Shown one piece after another: positions 1 through 11,429 of a DNA stretch of 64,000 nt. The stretch lies in NCBI GenBank assembly GCA_905221605.1, contig CAJNDS010000517.1, positions 1 through 64,000 on the forward strand, read 5' to 3'. The notes below the pieces were generated by a model. That model had not been told where the DNA came from. It ran no database searches and saw nothing but the letters and a program-made list of their open reading frames with translations. Position 1 is the stretch's first letter. Every line of letters starts with the position of its first letter. A program made the position numbers and the translations under genes. The stretch is from Symbiodinium natans. Taxonomy: Eukaryota > Sar > Dinophyceae > Suessiales > Symbiodiniaceae.

Positions 1-1067
1 ATATCATATAAATTTCCATGATGGATAGTCTTTATCCAGTGGGGCTTTTTTTGGGGCACCTCGCCGATTGTTCCATTTACGTAAGACTTACGGCTTTTTA
101 GGATCTGAGATTTCCCACCGCCTACACGGCCCCTTCGCGCGGGGATCCAAAAAGTGGATCGACCTGCAAATCGCACTACATTTTCCTTTACCCTTGTTTC
201 CATTTTCCGCTATCCTTCCCACTACAAGCCACGGCAGGGTCTGCGGGTCTTGCGGTCAGAAGGAAAATCTGCGAGGCAGTCAATCGTCTTTTAGCGTTGC
301 GAAGGTTCCAGTAACCGTAGCACTTGCCTTGAAGAACTCGCTAGTTAGCACATCCAGACGCTTAAGCAGCAGCGACGTGTGTCCCCCAACTCAGCAGCTT
401 TCCGGCGTGCAGTGACGCTGCCAACGACGTTGCTTCTGAGGTGGTGGTAGTACGAGTAGCTTCTGCAGGAACCCTCCTGGCTGTTATCGGCGCGACGCTG
501 CAAACAAAATGGAACTTGTCGTCATCACCGGAGTGGTGATGAGATGATCCCTGAAGGACTCGGACAATGCTTTCGGCAACAACTGAACCCCACCGCTACT
601 CCACCAACGAGTGTCTGCCCACCTCGTACCGCCTCGATAACTGTTCGGCCTTCATTTGCGTGCTTTCCAACTCTAGCTCGGCTGACTCTGAGCTTCAGAC
701 CTTCGAAAGCTCGGGGACGGGTTCAGCGCTGATTGAATCTGGATTTCGATTTCAATTCCGTATTAAAACCGATTTGAATACGTGCTTCCAGGTTTTCTTG
801 ATTCGGCTACAAACCAATTGACATCGACTCTAATACCATCTTGAGTTTTGCCTTGGAGAGGATTTAAGACTGATTTTAATACCCTGGTCCGGCGGTTAAC
901 GCTTCAGAAACGGGAAAAGCAGCTTGTTTCAAGAGTCGCTGCTCCCAGCCAAAGCACAGTTTTGGCAACCCCGAGCGCGCGACCTCTGCAGAAAAACTAC
1001 ACAATCGCAGAGCGACGCAAGCGCGACGCACACAGCACAACCCCTGCCTTACGGCACTCCTACCTTT
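1..1067. other. Non-coding stretch, nothing recognised
   Basis: Short open frames exist on both strands, but none has domain-like composition, a recognisable motif or continuity with a neighbour. I see no RNA gene, LTR or known element here. Confidence 0.5.
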
Positions 1068-1165
1068 CCTCTAGCAGTTTAGGCTCAATGTATATCCTAA
1101 AACCCTAGTCCTCAAGCAGTTCAGGCTCAATAGTTATCCCTTCCGCAAGCAGTTCAGATAAACCC
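1068..1165. repeat. 39-bp minisatellite, first block
   Basis: About 2.5 diverged copies of a unit containing CAAGCAGTTTAGGCTCAAT followed by a CCTAAACCC-like segment. The same unit recurs at 1550-1720, so the two blocks share an origin. CCTAAACCC resembles a telomere repeat by eye, but it is only part of the longer unit. Confidence 0.7.
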
Positions 1166-1362
1166 CTTCCGCCCCTCCACAACAACAGCCAGCTGGCGAC
1201 TTGTCAAGCGCCTTTGCGTGCTGTGACTGCCTAAACCCTGCCGCCCACACGCAAGCCCCTCGAGATGAAAGACGCACGCCTGGCGACGAGTCGGAGTGCA
1301 AATGACGCGGTAGTGCGATCTTGTTGGGAGAATAATTTTTTTTGCTGGTACAAACGGCAAAA

Positions 1363-1403
1363 CCACGTTTTGCACGTTTTGCACGTTTTGCACGTTTTGC
1401 ACG
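1363..1403. repeat. 10-bp tandem repeat (GCACGTTTTG)
   Basis: Four back-to-back copies of GCACGTTTTG lie between the two 39-bp repeat blocks. On the minus strand they would read as a short Ala/Lys/Arg or Gln/Asn/Val run, which is repeat-driven and not evidence of coding. Confidence 0.85.
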
Positions 1404-1549
1404 CCGCACACCCGTCGACCGCGCGGCATTTCGATTTTTAAAAAAAGAAACGTGTATTGATGTTTTTGACCTTCCATAAAAAAAACAATTTTCCTTGGCA
1501 GTTGGCGACTCTTCAGAAGCACAGCACAACTTCTGCCGAAGCATGACAC

Positions 1550-1720
1550 GGCACTTTTACCCTTCCTCAAGCAGGTTAGGTTCAATATATATCCTAAACC
1601 CTTCTTCAAGCAGTTTAGCCTCAATAACCATCTTAAACCCTTCCTCAAGCAGTTTGGCTCAATAGTCATCCTAAACCCTTCCTCAAGCAGTTTAAGCTTA
1701 ATCATCATGCTAAAGGATGC
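1550..1720. repeat. 39-bp minisatellite, second block
   Basis: Four copies of a 39-bp unit (CCCTTCCTCAAGCAGTTT followed by a CTCAATA-NNCATCNTAAA tail). The period is divisible by three, so the minus strand shows a 13-residue repeating frame (for example NCLRKGL). I read this as periodicity, not as a gene. Confidence 0.8.
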
Positions 1721-2357
1721 TAAAGGCTTTCTAGTATCTTTATATGCGCCCGTAGCGCTAAATTCTAATAAGAACACAAATGAACGCATGAAAGACCCAA
1801 CCTCAGAGCCGTCCAATTTACTCATTATAACACGGTTGCTGCCTCACTTTGTCTTGACGGAGCAGCGAACGAGAGCACGTGTTCTCATCTGTTGTCCGTG
1901 GATGAACCTTAATTATGAATGAAGACTTGGAACACTGCCTAACGGCCTAACGGCAAAATGGGGGTGCGAAGCACTCTCCCGCTATGTCTGTAGCCTCCGA
2001 GAAAAACTTGCGCAAGAAGCAGAACAGAGACCTTACAGTTGCAGAATCCATCAGTTGCAAAATCCATGAAACTCGACGTCTCAGCTGCAGTATAACAAAG
2101 TAAACCAAAACCTCCGGTCTCTAGAAGCCGCCAGCGTCAAGCGTCAAACGATTCACACATATATATATATATATATAGAAGCCGCAAGGGTCAAACGATT
2201 TATAACACTATAGAACAACAAATATTCAGAAAACATACAAAAGCAAAATCAAAGACAAACAAAGAGCCAGAAAAGAGGTCAGGAAAAATTACAAAAATAA
2301 CGCAAACCAAATCAAAAACAGTTTTGACACTCAACAAATATTTCAACAATATAAGCA
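1721..2357. other. Non-coding stretch with AT microsatellite
   Basis: No gene is supported. A short (AT)n tract lies at about 2159-2178. The 3' part is A-rich and leads into the trinucleotide tract. Confidence 0.5.
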
Positions 2358-2455
2358 ACTACTACTGCCACTGCTACTGCCACTGCCACTGCTACTGCTA
2401 CTGCTACTGCTACTGCTACTGCTACTGCTACTGCTACTGCTACTGCTACTGCTAC

Positions 2456-2490
<35 letters not shown>

Positions 2491-2541
2491 CTGCTACTGC
2501 TACTGCTACTGCTACTGCTACTCCTACTCCTACTCCTACTC

Positions 2542-2635
<94 letters not shown>

Positions 2636-2640
2636 GACGA

Positions 2641-2672
<32 letters not shown>

Positions 2673-2848
2673 ACGGCTACGACTACGACTACGGCTACGA
2701 CTACGACTACGACTACGACTACGACGACGACGACGACTACTACTACTACTACTCCTACTACTACTCCTACTCCTACTGCTACTCCTATTGCTACTCCTAC
2801 TGCTACTCCTGCTGCTCCTCTCCTCCTCCTCCTCCCCCTCCCCCCTCC
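2358..2848. repeat. Long interrupted trinucleotide microsatellite
   Basis: About 490 bp of almost pure trinucleotide repeats in successive blocks: CTG/CTA alternations, a pure (CTA) block near 2545-2615, GAC/TAC alternations near 2615-2735, then CTC-rich repeats ending in a C-rich run. All three plus frames and at least two minus frames stay open and give homopolymer-like peptides (Tyr/Cys, Val/Ala, Ser/Arg), which is expected for such repeats and does not indicate coding. Confidence 0.97.
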
Positions 2849-2984
2849 AACAACGACTGCTACGATTCCTGCCAACCAGACCACGACAACACCAGAACCA
2901 CTCCAACTGTTGCAAACGACCACTTCTGTCGCTTCATGACGAGCATGTCTTACGAGACATGTCCCTATCTTGCATTCTGCGAGG

Positions 2985-3326
2985 ACTGTTGACGAGCTCG
3001 AGGGACGAAACCAGCGAGAAGGCTTCTGTCCGAGCGCAGGCCGCGTCATGCTGGGTTCCGCCTGCATGAAATCGTGGGTCCGACTCCAGCAGTCTGTAGC
3101 TCTCTCTTCCGCAGAATCCGAGTTATACGCACTGGCTGAAGGGGTGAGGGAATCGATGGGTCTCAGATGTTTGGTAGGACACGTAACTGCCTCCAGCTGA
3201 GAGTCAGTATGTGCCCACCATCTATTGCGACAGTGAGGCCGCGATAAACATCTCTAAGATGGAAGGGCTGAGGAAGCTGAGACACATCGATCTGAGGGCG
3301 TGCTTCATTCAGCAAGGCTCACAGCC
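2985..3326 (+). pseudogene. Ty1/copia RNase H fragment, N-terminal half
   Basis: A remnant of the RNase H of a copia polyprotein. The pieces SSRDETSEKASV, ALSSAESELYALAEG and YCDSEAAINISK followed by RHIDLRACFIQQ align by eye with the RNase H of the copia element at 22.8-23.1 kb (SSAESELYGLVEG, FCDSEAAIAIS, RHIDLRACFIQ). At least two frameshifts separate them, near 3030 and 3195. The similarity stops abruptly after FIQQ at about 3314, where pyrimidine-rich LINE leader sequence begins. The matching C-terminal half lies 9.5 kb away on the opposite strand (12,802-13,067). No product is expected. Confidence 0.85.
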
Positions 3327-3594
3327 GTAGCAACTTGGTAGTGAGTTTTTCGTGTCTTTTCGTGCTCTCTTCTCCCTCTTTTCCTTTCTTCGCTCCCTCT
3401 TTCTCCCCCTTTCTTTTCTTCCTTTCGGTGGTGTTTGGGGTGGGTTCCGGGTGTGAGTCCTGGTCCTCCCTCTCTTCTGGTTTGATTTCGGGCAGGCCGG
3501 CCGTGGGCGGGGTAGCTTGCTAGCTTGCAGTTCCACTGGAGCTCAGCCTGGGCACAGTGAAGAGCTTGAGGCCCTCGCCTCTTGCTGCATCGCC

Positions 3595-6564
3595 ATGGCA
3601 TTCCTTTCGCGATTCCTGCTGACTTTCTGGCTTTTTCTGTCCGTATCGGCGGGCCCTGAGGTGGATGAGCTATACGCGGAACTTTTGGCCGAAGCTGATA
3701 TGCCAAGCATGATTGCCCCAATGGCAGCCCCTGCTGATACACCTGCAGCATCATCTGATGAGACTGGCGCCGACCCTGCTGGCTGGGCGTCATCTTTATC
3801 GCATGGGACTGCTGCACCACCTGCCACACCGACCCTTGGTCGCAAACCGAAGGCGCGCCCTGGTCCTGCGAATCTCTTACATGAGCTGCTCCATGGGCCG
3901 CCCACGATTACTGCTGCTGCGGAAGACATAGGCCACGAGGATCTGATGGACGCCTCCAACGAAGAAGGCGCCACCGAGCAAAGTGGCACACCAGCCGAGA
4001 TCTTTATCGGGTACACGGTGAACACTGATGGCGAGACTGGCGAGGTTTGGGTTCCTGGTCCTGGGCAACATACTCCATCCCCTGCCGTGACAGCTGATGA
4101 CGAGGAAGCGTTGCAATCAAACATGCCGCCGGGTACTTCTGTATACGACGACACTATGGTTGAAGTGATGCTTGACAGCCCGGACAGCGAGCTTGACGAG
4201 CTGCCAGCCTTGCAAGCGCAAGCCATCATGGGCTCAGGGTCTGAAGCTGAAACAGAGCCTCAGCTTACAGAGGACCCCAGTTATGACTCCTCAGAGCCTG
4301 AGGCCAGCTGCAGCACTGGAGTACCACATCGTCCTCCTCCAGCCGTTACATCGCGCTCCGGAGTATATGTTCACAGTCAAGCCTGCCAAGCGGTGCCAGC
4401 CACACGCAGCGTGTCAGTACAAGCGGAGGGCTCGGCCATTGATACCGCGATACAGAAACGGACCATGCCACGTCCGCTACCAACACCCAAATACAGGCGA
4501 GAAGGCCAGTCAAGTGATCTTTCTTGCCCTTTCCTTCGGGTTTGTCTCTGGTTTTGGGTTGTAAATTTCAGTCCTGTAATGTACCCAACGGCAGACATGT
4601 CTTCACTGTTTTTGCAGGCTGAAGTAATGATGTGCGATGACGCGCGCACGATCCTTATCTGGCAGGACATTGCTACAGCCCCTTGCCCACATGAGAACGC
4701 AACGTGCTACACATGCCAACCGAAGCCACAGGATGCCGCTGAATCACCTGGCACCCTTGTCATCAGACTGGACCGCTTGGATCCAATTGCACTTGTGTGT
4801 TGCGCATGCTCCACTCGTGGCAACATGCTATGTTCATCCCACACGGCAGGATCAGCCACGTGCAGACAGCTGAGTCCGGCCTTGGACGAACGCCCTGCAC
4901 AGACTATGCCCTCTGAAGTCAGGGTGGACTGTTACCACCAGCTGCCTCGACGCTGGACGCAAAATGCATCACTGTGCACAGCCAGAGCAGTCCTGTCCGG
5001 AGCCACTTTGCTTCGACTGCCTTATCTCCGAAGAGGCATCATGCATCGACACTCACGGGCAACACGTGCTTACATCCTCAGGTTCTTTTCTGGCTCACCT
5101 GTTGATAGAGAAGCCATTGCATCTTTCGCATTGCCTGTCAGAACTGCTCCCTGGTGCCTGCCTGACAAGCCTTACACTTGCCCTCCCATGCCCCTACCCC
5201 GGCCCTCACTGTGCACTCAGAACATAAAAAGACTGTACAGCCCGAGCAGCGGCAGCAGTGGGTCCCACAACGCCTCGGACTATCCCAACCGGGAAAGTCA
5301 GCTGGATGTGAGTGTGGAACATGACAGAATCTTGCTTTTGTGTCCTCATCTTGACCCACAGGTCCCTGTTTCGGCTTCTGAAGCAGCCCGCATTGTCTTT
5401 CAGGCTTGGAAAGAGCTCACCAACAACAAGACCTGGCACTCCCGGTCCATGTCCAGCGGCACCAGCAGACAAGTCAGGCCGCGACTGCCGCGACTCATAG
5501 CCCACTCTACGTCAGGGACCTCTGCTGAAAATTCTGATACAGCCTTGCCCTCGGCAACCCATGCCCAGCATGATGAGTGGTGTAGAGCCCTTGGGCGGCG
5601 CATTGACGCAGAGCTGAGCGCCATGCCTGATGCAGACAGGGACAGGGCGGTCCAAAGGCTTCTCATGATCATACGGCGTGATGCCCCCGATGCCTCTTGC
5701 TGCCACTGCACATTGTACTGTCTCAGGCTGAGATCTTGCGAATGGAGCCGACATCATGGGCAAATGCACGACCAACGGCACAATGCCCCGTTCAGCATGT
5801 TGCGTCGGAAAACTGCATTGTTGCAAGCCTGCTGCACCTGTACTGATGCCGATCTATGTCAGCGGACCTGCCGCCCGCAACAGCATATTCATGCCATTGT
5901 GCACCATGTGATATCTGCAGAGCCTTCATATATGTGTGTTGATCCTCACCGCCGGGTTGGTCGTCTCAAGCCCCTGAACTACGGCACAGCGCCCTTGCTT
6001 GGGTGCTGCGACATCTTACCTGCGTTGCTCTGGCCTCAATGCACTCGCCTGGTCTACACTGCACGGCACGAGATGAGACTGACACCGTTAATTCGCCTTG
6101 CCGCAGGTCTGATACATCCTTCACTGCACTACATGCACCAGGCAATGTGTTACTCAGCTCATGCCAATCTGCCAGCCATGCAACTAGTCTGTGCTGCAAG
6201 AGGTCTCCTGCTCCCCCATCATGATGAAGGCAAGCCGAATGCCGTCTACTCCACGAAGTGCCAACGGTGGGGTGCTCATAACGCTCACTCATGTTCGCAA
6301 TGTCTCCACTTTCATGCATATGCCACACATGAGACGACCTCGTATCCTTCTGACTGGTGTTGCTGCCTCACACGCTGCCCCTATACCTGCTCAAGATGGA
6401 CTGCCCCCGAGTCTGATCGGGTCAAGGCACATGCATCATGCCGCCCCGGAAGCCTGGCACTGTGCGACGGCGGCCCTCAATGGCCCCTGAAGCCCCTGTA
6501 TCCATCCTTCGCAGAGGAAGATTCTCGAGTGACACGGGGGGGGGGGAGGAGGACGACCCACTGA
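3595..6564 (+). CDS. LINE ORF1-like Cys-rich protein (unrecognised)
   Basis: An open frame of 989 residues from the first ATG in good context (gccATGg). The frame is open further upstream but has no earlier ATG. The N terminus is hydrophobic (FLSRFLLTFWLFLSVSAGP), resembling a signal peptide or anchor. Residues ~25-260 are acidic and Pro/Ala-rich. The rest is rich in Cys and His, with many CX2C pairs (CYTC, CCAC, CCHC, CCTC), which suggests metal binding but matches no zinc-finger spacing I know. It immediately precedes the endonuclease/RT frames on the same strand, so ORF1 of that LINE is the simplest reading. The frame breaks in the G11 run at 6536, after which coding-like composition continues in another frame. 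Confidence 0.5.
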   Translation: MAFLSRFLLTFWLFLSVSAGPEVDELYAELLAEADMPSMIAPMAAPADTPAASSDETGADPAGWASSLSHGTAAPPATPTLGRKPKARPGPANLLHELLHGPPTITAAAEDIGHEDLMDASNEEGATEQSGTPAEIFIGYTVNTDGETGEVWVPGPGQHTPSPAVTADDEEALQSNMPPGTSVYDDTMVEVMLDSPDSELDELPALQAQAIMGSGSEAETEPQLTEDPSYDSSEPEASCSTGVPHRPPPAVTSRSGVYVHSQACQAVPATRSVSVQAEGSAIDTAIQKRTMPRPLPTPKYRREGQSSDLSCPFLRVCLWFWVVNFSPVMYPTADMSSLFLQAEVMMCDDARTILIWQDIATAPCPHENATCYTCQPKPQDAAESPGTLVIRLDRLDPIALVCCACSTRGNMLCSSHTAGSATCRQLSPALDERPAQTMPSEVRVDCYHQLPRRWTQNASLCTARAVLSGATLLRLPYLRRGIMHRHSRATRAYILRFFSGSPVDREAIASFALPVRTAPWCLPDKPYTCPPMPLPRPSLCTQNIKRLYSPSSGSSGSHNASDYPNRESQLDVSVEHDRILLLCPHLDPQVPVSASEAARIVFQAWKELTNNKTWHSRSMSSGTSRQVRPRLPRLIAHSTSGTSAENSDTALPSATHAQHDEWCRALGRRIDAELSAMPDADRDRAVQRLLMIIRRDAPDASCCHCTLYCLRLRSCEWSRHHGQMHDQRHNAPFSMLRRKTALLQACCTCTDADLCQRTCRPQQHIHAIVHHVISAEPSYMCVDPHRRVGRLKPLNYGTAPLLGCCDILPALLWPQCTRLVYTARHEMRLTPLIRLAAGLIHPSLHYMHQAMCYSAHANLPAMQLVCAARGLLLPHHDEGKPNAVYSTKCQRWGAHNAHSCSQCLHFHAYATHETTSYPSDWCCCLTRCPYTCSRWTAPESDRVKAHASCRPGSLALCDGGPQWPLKPLYPSFAEEDSRVTRGGGRRTTH
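6536..6546. other. 11-G homopolymer at a reading-frame switch
   Basis: Eleven consecutive G. Upstream, the natural-looking frame is frame 1 (ending EEDSRVTR). Downstream, it is frame 2 (SGSEDSSEAPRATHTT). A length change in the run, a slippage site or a sequencing error would each explain the switch. Confidence 0.7.
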
Positions 6565-7312
6565 AGCTGCAACAGACATCAGTCCCTCTGGCTCCGAGGA
6601 CTCCTCGGAGGCTCCCCGGGCGACCCACACAACCCTCCACGATCCTGCTACACGTTCGAACAGGGCATCCGCCACTGAGGAGCCCACTTCCTCTTCGACC
6701 AGAACGGCCTTGGCTCTACGGCGAGGTCTCGAAGCCAGGCATGGCAACAATGGACCATCCAGGTCTCGGACCCCTCCGCACCATGCTGGACGTACATCCT
6801 CATCACGGCCACACTCCAACGCCGAACTCAGTCGATTGGACAGCCTACGTGAGCCGGGGGGGCCGCCACCCAGGCCGGACCCACCCTTGGAAGCACCCGG
6901 AGGCCCCCCTCCACCCACAGTGGGGCACTTACCAGCTGGACCCCCGCCGCCCACTGCTGGCATGGGACCCGCTCTTCGGCCGCCACCTCATGGTGCGCTC
7001 CGACCGATTGCAGACACCCACCCCTCAGCACCACCTGTCGGGGACAGCACGGCAGGCGGGCACTCTGCAAGCTTCCCTGGCCCGGCGAGACCCCCCGCAC
7101 CGCGCCCGGCGGCCATTACCCTGCCCCTCACTTACTCGCCAGAGGGCATACCATCGGTCACTCTCCCGCCCGGATACCAACAGCATACCTGCCTGGGTCA
7201 GACCATCAGCCCGTGCTCCTGGTCTCCTGGGAGGACGACCCCCGCCTGCAAGCATCGCAGCACCGGGCTCCCCCACCACTCCAGCCATCCTCGAGGAAGA
7301 TGGATGGGATGA
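6547..7312 (+). pseudogene. LINE Pro-rich linker, continuation of ORF1
   Basis: Frame 2 has ordinary low-complexity linker composition (SGSEDSSEAP, GGPPPRPDPPLEAPGG, PPPPTVGHLPAGPPPP, TYSPEGIPSVTLPPGY) and ends at a stop at 7312, overlapping the start of the endonuclease frame at about 7213. No domain is recognised. The overlapping frame-3 reading is also open but more basic. I favour frame 2 on composition only. Confidence 0.4.
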
Positions 7313-9717
7313 AGCAAGGGAGGCACCATGATGACCCTTTGTGCAGCTTGTGGCTTCACGCCTGGATCGTTCCTATGACGCCTGCACTTTTTCATGGAAC
7401 CCCGGAACCCAGGAAGAGGCTACCTCATAAACCTTGGATCATTGCTAGCAAAGCCTGGCACCTTCTTCGAAGATGGAAATTCAGATACCTACGCTCGTGC
7501 CCTCGGCGCCTGAGAAAACACAATGCCGTCCGCCTCTGGTGCTTGCATGACTGGGTGTCGATTGCACATACCGCCTTTCTTTTCCTCCTTCTTTTCTTGC
7601 TTCCCTCTCTCCTTCGCTCTTTGACACACTGTATCCCCAAACCATATGCGCCAGCAAAGGCTGATCGCGGTCCCAAGCCCGCGTCCCGAACGAGAACACG
7701 ATCCAGGCTGCTCCTGTCACTACTCTTTCTTTGGCAAGTACAAGCAAGCCGTGCTGCATCATTCAGTTCGGGTGAGCCGAGGGTTGGATCAGAGGCCACT
7801 GATCCTGGAGCCAGTACCTCACTTCATCCTCGCCATATGCCGGCGAACCCAGGCCACTATGTCCCTACACTAACTGGCTGCAGAAAACGATCTTTTAAGA
7901 GAGCAGTCCTTCGTGCCAGACACTTTGGAATTACTCGCTACCGAGGCAGACTTTGCTCCGTCCATGACCTTCTTGGCCGAGGCGAACAGTCTCATCCGGA
8001 CACCACGTCTCCACATCGATCCACTCCACGTCCCCCACCACCAGGTCTCAGATGCAGCATCATGACCTGGAACGCGGGAGGCTTAACGGTCACAGTATGG
8101 AATGAATTCCTCACCTGGCTGTTAAAGACTCCGCATGGGCATGACATCGTATGTATCCAGGAGACGTACTGGCGGGATGATTTTGAGTGGGACGATGATC
8201 ACTGGTCATACATCCATCATGGAAGCCATAAGCCTAAGGAGGCAGGTCTACTCATGTGCATTTCCAAGAAACTGGCTCAACCACACATGATCAAGCACAC
8301 CCCTGTCCTTGTCGGCAGGCTGCAACATGTACGCATCTTCTTCCCCAAAGGCCATCAGCCATTAGACGTGCTCCATGTGTACCAACACGCACGGTATCAT
8401 CAAAAGAACGATGATCAACAGGACTGGTGGAGAGGCGCAACAGAGCGCCGACATCGGTTTCTTCAGAGGCTCCAGGCCACCGTTCGCAGCTTCCCTATTC
8501 GCAGCCCGCTCTGTCTTATAGGTGACTTCAACACCTCGCTGCCACACATGACAGGGCTCACAGGCATGGGTCGACCCACAAAATCCGGTCCCCAATCCGA
8601 CACTGCCGATCTGTGTGCGTTCTTAGAAGTCCATCGCCTAGTAGCTTGCAACACCTTTGGCAAGGCTCCTGCCGCTACCTTTGTGAATGAATCCACAGGT
8701 GCCGCAACACAGATTGACTTCATCATGCTCAGGCAGTTCCACAGTGATAGGGAGAGCAAAAAGGCCAAGCCGTTCAATTGGCCGGTTGCTGCCTCTCGCA
8801 AAGGTGCTCAACATATCCCCGTGCAGGCCAGCTTCTCACTTGAATGGAAGCCATGGGGCCTGTCTTCTGCCCTGGAAATTCAGAACAACATCCAATGCAG
8901 GCAAGTTTCCGACGCCCTCAAGCAGGATCCAAATCTGGAGGCCGACTTCGTCTGCAATCTAAAAGTCCGGCTTCCGTCTCAGCCTACTGCTGCCCAGCTC
9001 GATCTTGCGCTTAAACAGGCTTGGCATGACACCAGTGCCCGGCCTGCCTTATCCCCACCTGACATCAAAGACAGACCCCATGAACAGGTCCTTTCCCTCT
9101 GGCAGGCACGTGCGGCGTTGCTCCAGGCACCGGTCTCGGACTCCCAACTTCATAACTGCTTTCACCAGTGGAGACTCCTTGCACCGGCCATTCGAGCTGA
9201 GCGCCTGTTGAAACAGGCGGCAAGACAGCGCAAACGCGACTTCTTGAATGACTGCTTGTCACAAGCTGAGACAGCAGCTGCATCGGGCAACCACACAGTG
9301 GTGTATAGAATGCTCAAGGTGCTTGCCCCCAAGCAACAGCGCAAACGAATTCAAATTCGGACTCCCCAAGGCCAGGTGCAACGCCCTGCTGCTGAACGCG
9401 ACACCCTTGTCGCGTACTATGAAGAACTTTATCAGGCACCCTCAGCGGAACCTGCACTGGATGCTTGTCCAGTGATATACACTGCTGATCACTGCTTGCA
9501 TGCCCTGCGAGCCCTGCCACGACCCAAATCAGTTCTTCCAGGTGCAGCCCCGGGCATACTCTGGGCCCTTGGAGCCAGCGCTATTGCGGAGGAGGCGACC
9601 CGCATTCTCAATGATGCGCTCTCCGCACTACCTGACCCGCCACAGCCTGAGCTCACGGACATCTCCCTTTGCCTGTTGCCCAAACCCGCTAAAATACCTC
9701 AGATGTGCGTCCGATAA
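7213..9717 (+). pseudogene. LINE APE endonuclease and start of reverse transcriptase
   Basis: An open frame of 834 codons. After a basic, partly hydrophobic N-terminal stretch comes an exonuclease-endonuclease-phosphatase domain (about 8058-8860) with the expected catalytic signatures: MTWNAGGL, VCIQETYW, LIGDFN, ATQIDFIML and a terminal AQHIPV. This is the target-DNA nicking activity of APE-type LINEs. From about 9480 the RT begins (RALPRPKSVLPGA, LCLLPKPAK). The frame stops at 9715, but the next RT block (RPISLLHPLNK) continues in the frame starting near 9702, so one indel interrupts the enzyme. Family assignment is strong. The copy is inactive as read. Confidence 0.85.
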
Positions 9718-11237
9718 GCCTCTTGCATCCACTCAACAAAATACAGGCAAGTATGCTGGCTTCCATGGTCAAGCCTTTCCTTGACTCCTACCTACGGGGT
9801 GTTCCGCAATATGCGTATGTAAGTGGCAGATCTGCGCCTGAGGCACTCGGCAGAGTGTTCTCACACTTGCATTCCGTTCGTCAGCTAGCACCCAAAAAGG
9901 AGCGCATGGTCCAACGTCGGCAGCAAGGACTTACTCGCACAGAATGCTCGGGAGGGCTTACCTTCTCCCTGGATGTTGCAAAAGCCTTTGACACCATTCC
10001 CAGATGGGTCATTCAAGCTGCTTGCGTTGATGCGGGTATCCCACAGCACATACTACAGCACATCGATGCAGTTCACGCTTATCTCCGAGTTGGCATTAAT
10101 CACTTTGGGCACTATGGCTCTTGCCGCACAAGCCGCGGCATCCGACAAGGATGTAATCTCGCACCTTCATTATGGTGTCTCGCCACGGCCTTTGTCTATA
10201 AGCAATTGCTTAAAGCACTGGGGCCCAAAGCGGCTGAGATTCTCACGCTTTTCGCCGATGATGTCATTGCCCAATGGAAAATCAATGATCTGGCCGAGCT
10301 GAGGCAGACAATGAGCCAGCTCACGACCTTGATCGCCACATTGAAGCACTTCGGCATGGATGTCAGCGCACAGAAGAGTGTCATTTTATACTCCTTACAT
10401 GGGCGCAAGGCCGAAAAGTTCCTGTGCAATGCTCGCTTCAAGCGTGCTGACAAGTGGCACATGCGCGTCAGCCCGGACTTTGACTTCCCAATCGTCCGCC
10501 AGCATAAGTACCTAGGGGTTATAATCTCTTATGGCAGCTTTGAAGCCCATACCCTGGAACATCGCATCCACTGTGCCTCCACGGCTTTTTCCAGGCTGCG
10601 ACATATCCTATGCACCAAGAATGTCTTATCGACGATGAAGAGGGTGCAACTCTGGAAGGCCATCATTTGGCCCACTCTGAAAATGGACTCACTGGGCAGC
10701 TGGCCCATCACACGCATGAAACCACTAGAGATTTTCTTGAAAAATGGAAATTTCAGCCGCTGTGCATCCTTTCGGCCGAGGTTGGGCCAACTGCCGGCGG
10801 TACGAGGCCCAGGCCGATCTGCATATCACCCGCGTCACACAGTGGCATGCCCTTCTTTCATCCACCTATGCCACAGGGTTGAGCTCCACCCAGGACCGTG
10901 CACAACACAACTTACACCTGTCGATGCTGTGATCTCCCGCACATACCAATGCCCAGATTGCCCGAGCCTCGTGCTTCGCCATGCAGGACTGCTGCAAGTA
11001 CATAGGGTCAAAAGCCATGGCCAAGCCAAGATCCTTGAAAAGCGGAAACAGGCACAAATGCAGAATCAAGTCGAGCATGCGCTGCATGGAGTGCCCACAT
11101 GCAAGCATTGCCTGCATGAGTTTAATGGTTGGTGCAACTTCAACTCTCATATCCTGCTTGGTAACTGCCCTGTCCTGACCGCAGCCACAGCCACACAGGC
11201 CAACATTGACCGCTGTGCCTCCGACTGCATCGATTGA
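9702..11237 (+). pseudogene. LINE reverse transcriptase core and C2H2-like zinc fingers
   Basis: This continues the RT with the block RPISLLHPLNKI, motif A LDVAKAFDTIPR, motif B GIRQGCNLAPS, motif C LFADDV (the DD catalytic pair in a LINE-type F/YADD box) and the post-C block KYLGVIIS. It ends in two Cys/His modules at 10,950-11,023 (CPDC ... H-x4-H) and 11,100-11,168 (CKHC ... H-x5-C). Coding-like composition jumps frame near 10,680 (HETTRDFLEKWKF in frame 2), 10,745 (ADLHITRVTQWHALL in frame 1) and ~10,900, and again at about 11,170, where PPTASIEPAPNTDANTSEL continues past the nominal stop. RT identity is very secure and the gene is dead. Confidence 0.88.
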
Positions 11238-11429
11238 GCCGGCGCCGAACACGGATGCTAACACCTCCGAGTTGGGGCCATTCCCCTGTATCCAAGAAGA
11301 AACAGGTTTTGATCGCTGAGGCCCTGCTGCTTTTCCGAAGAGCGCCTGGAACGAAAGGCTGGCTGCTGAGGGCCCCGACTGGATCCCTCGCCTTTGCCGT
11401 GACGTCCGCTTCCCCCCTAGCGTTTGCTG

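Noticed and set aside
1134-1825. Minus-strand ORFs of 136 and 223 residues
   Set aside because: Largely composed of the 39-bp and 10-bp repeats, with no other coding evidence.
2312-3067. Poly-Val, poly-Tyr and poly-Ser ORFs
   Set aside because: They are readings of the trinucleotide microsatellite in different frames.
5308-5361. 54-bp intron (GTGAGT...CACAG) in LINE ORF1; a second candidate at 4514-4617
   Set aside because: A retrotransposon copied through RNA should not keep introns, the frame stays open through both, and short GT...AG pairs occur by chance.
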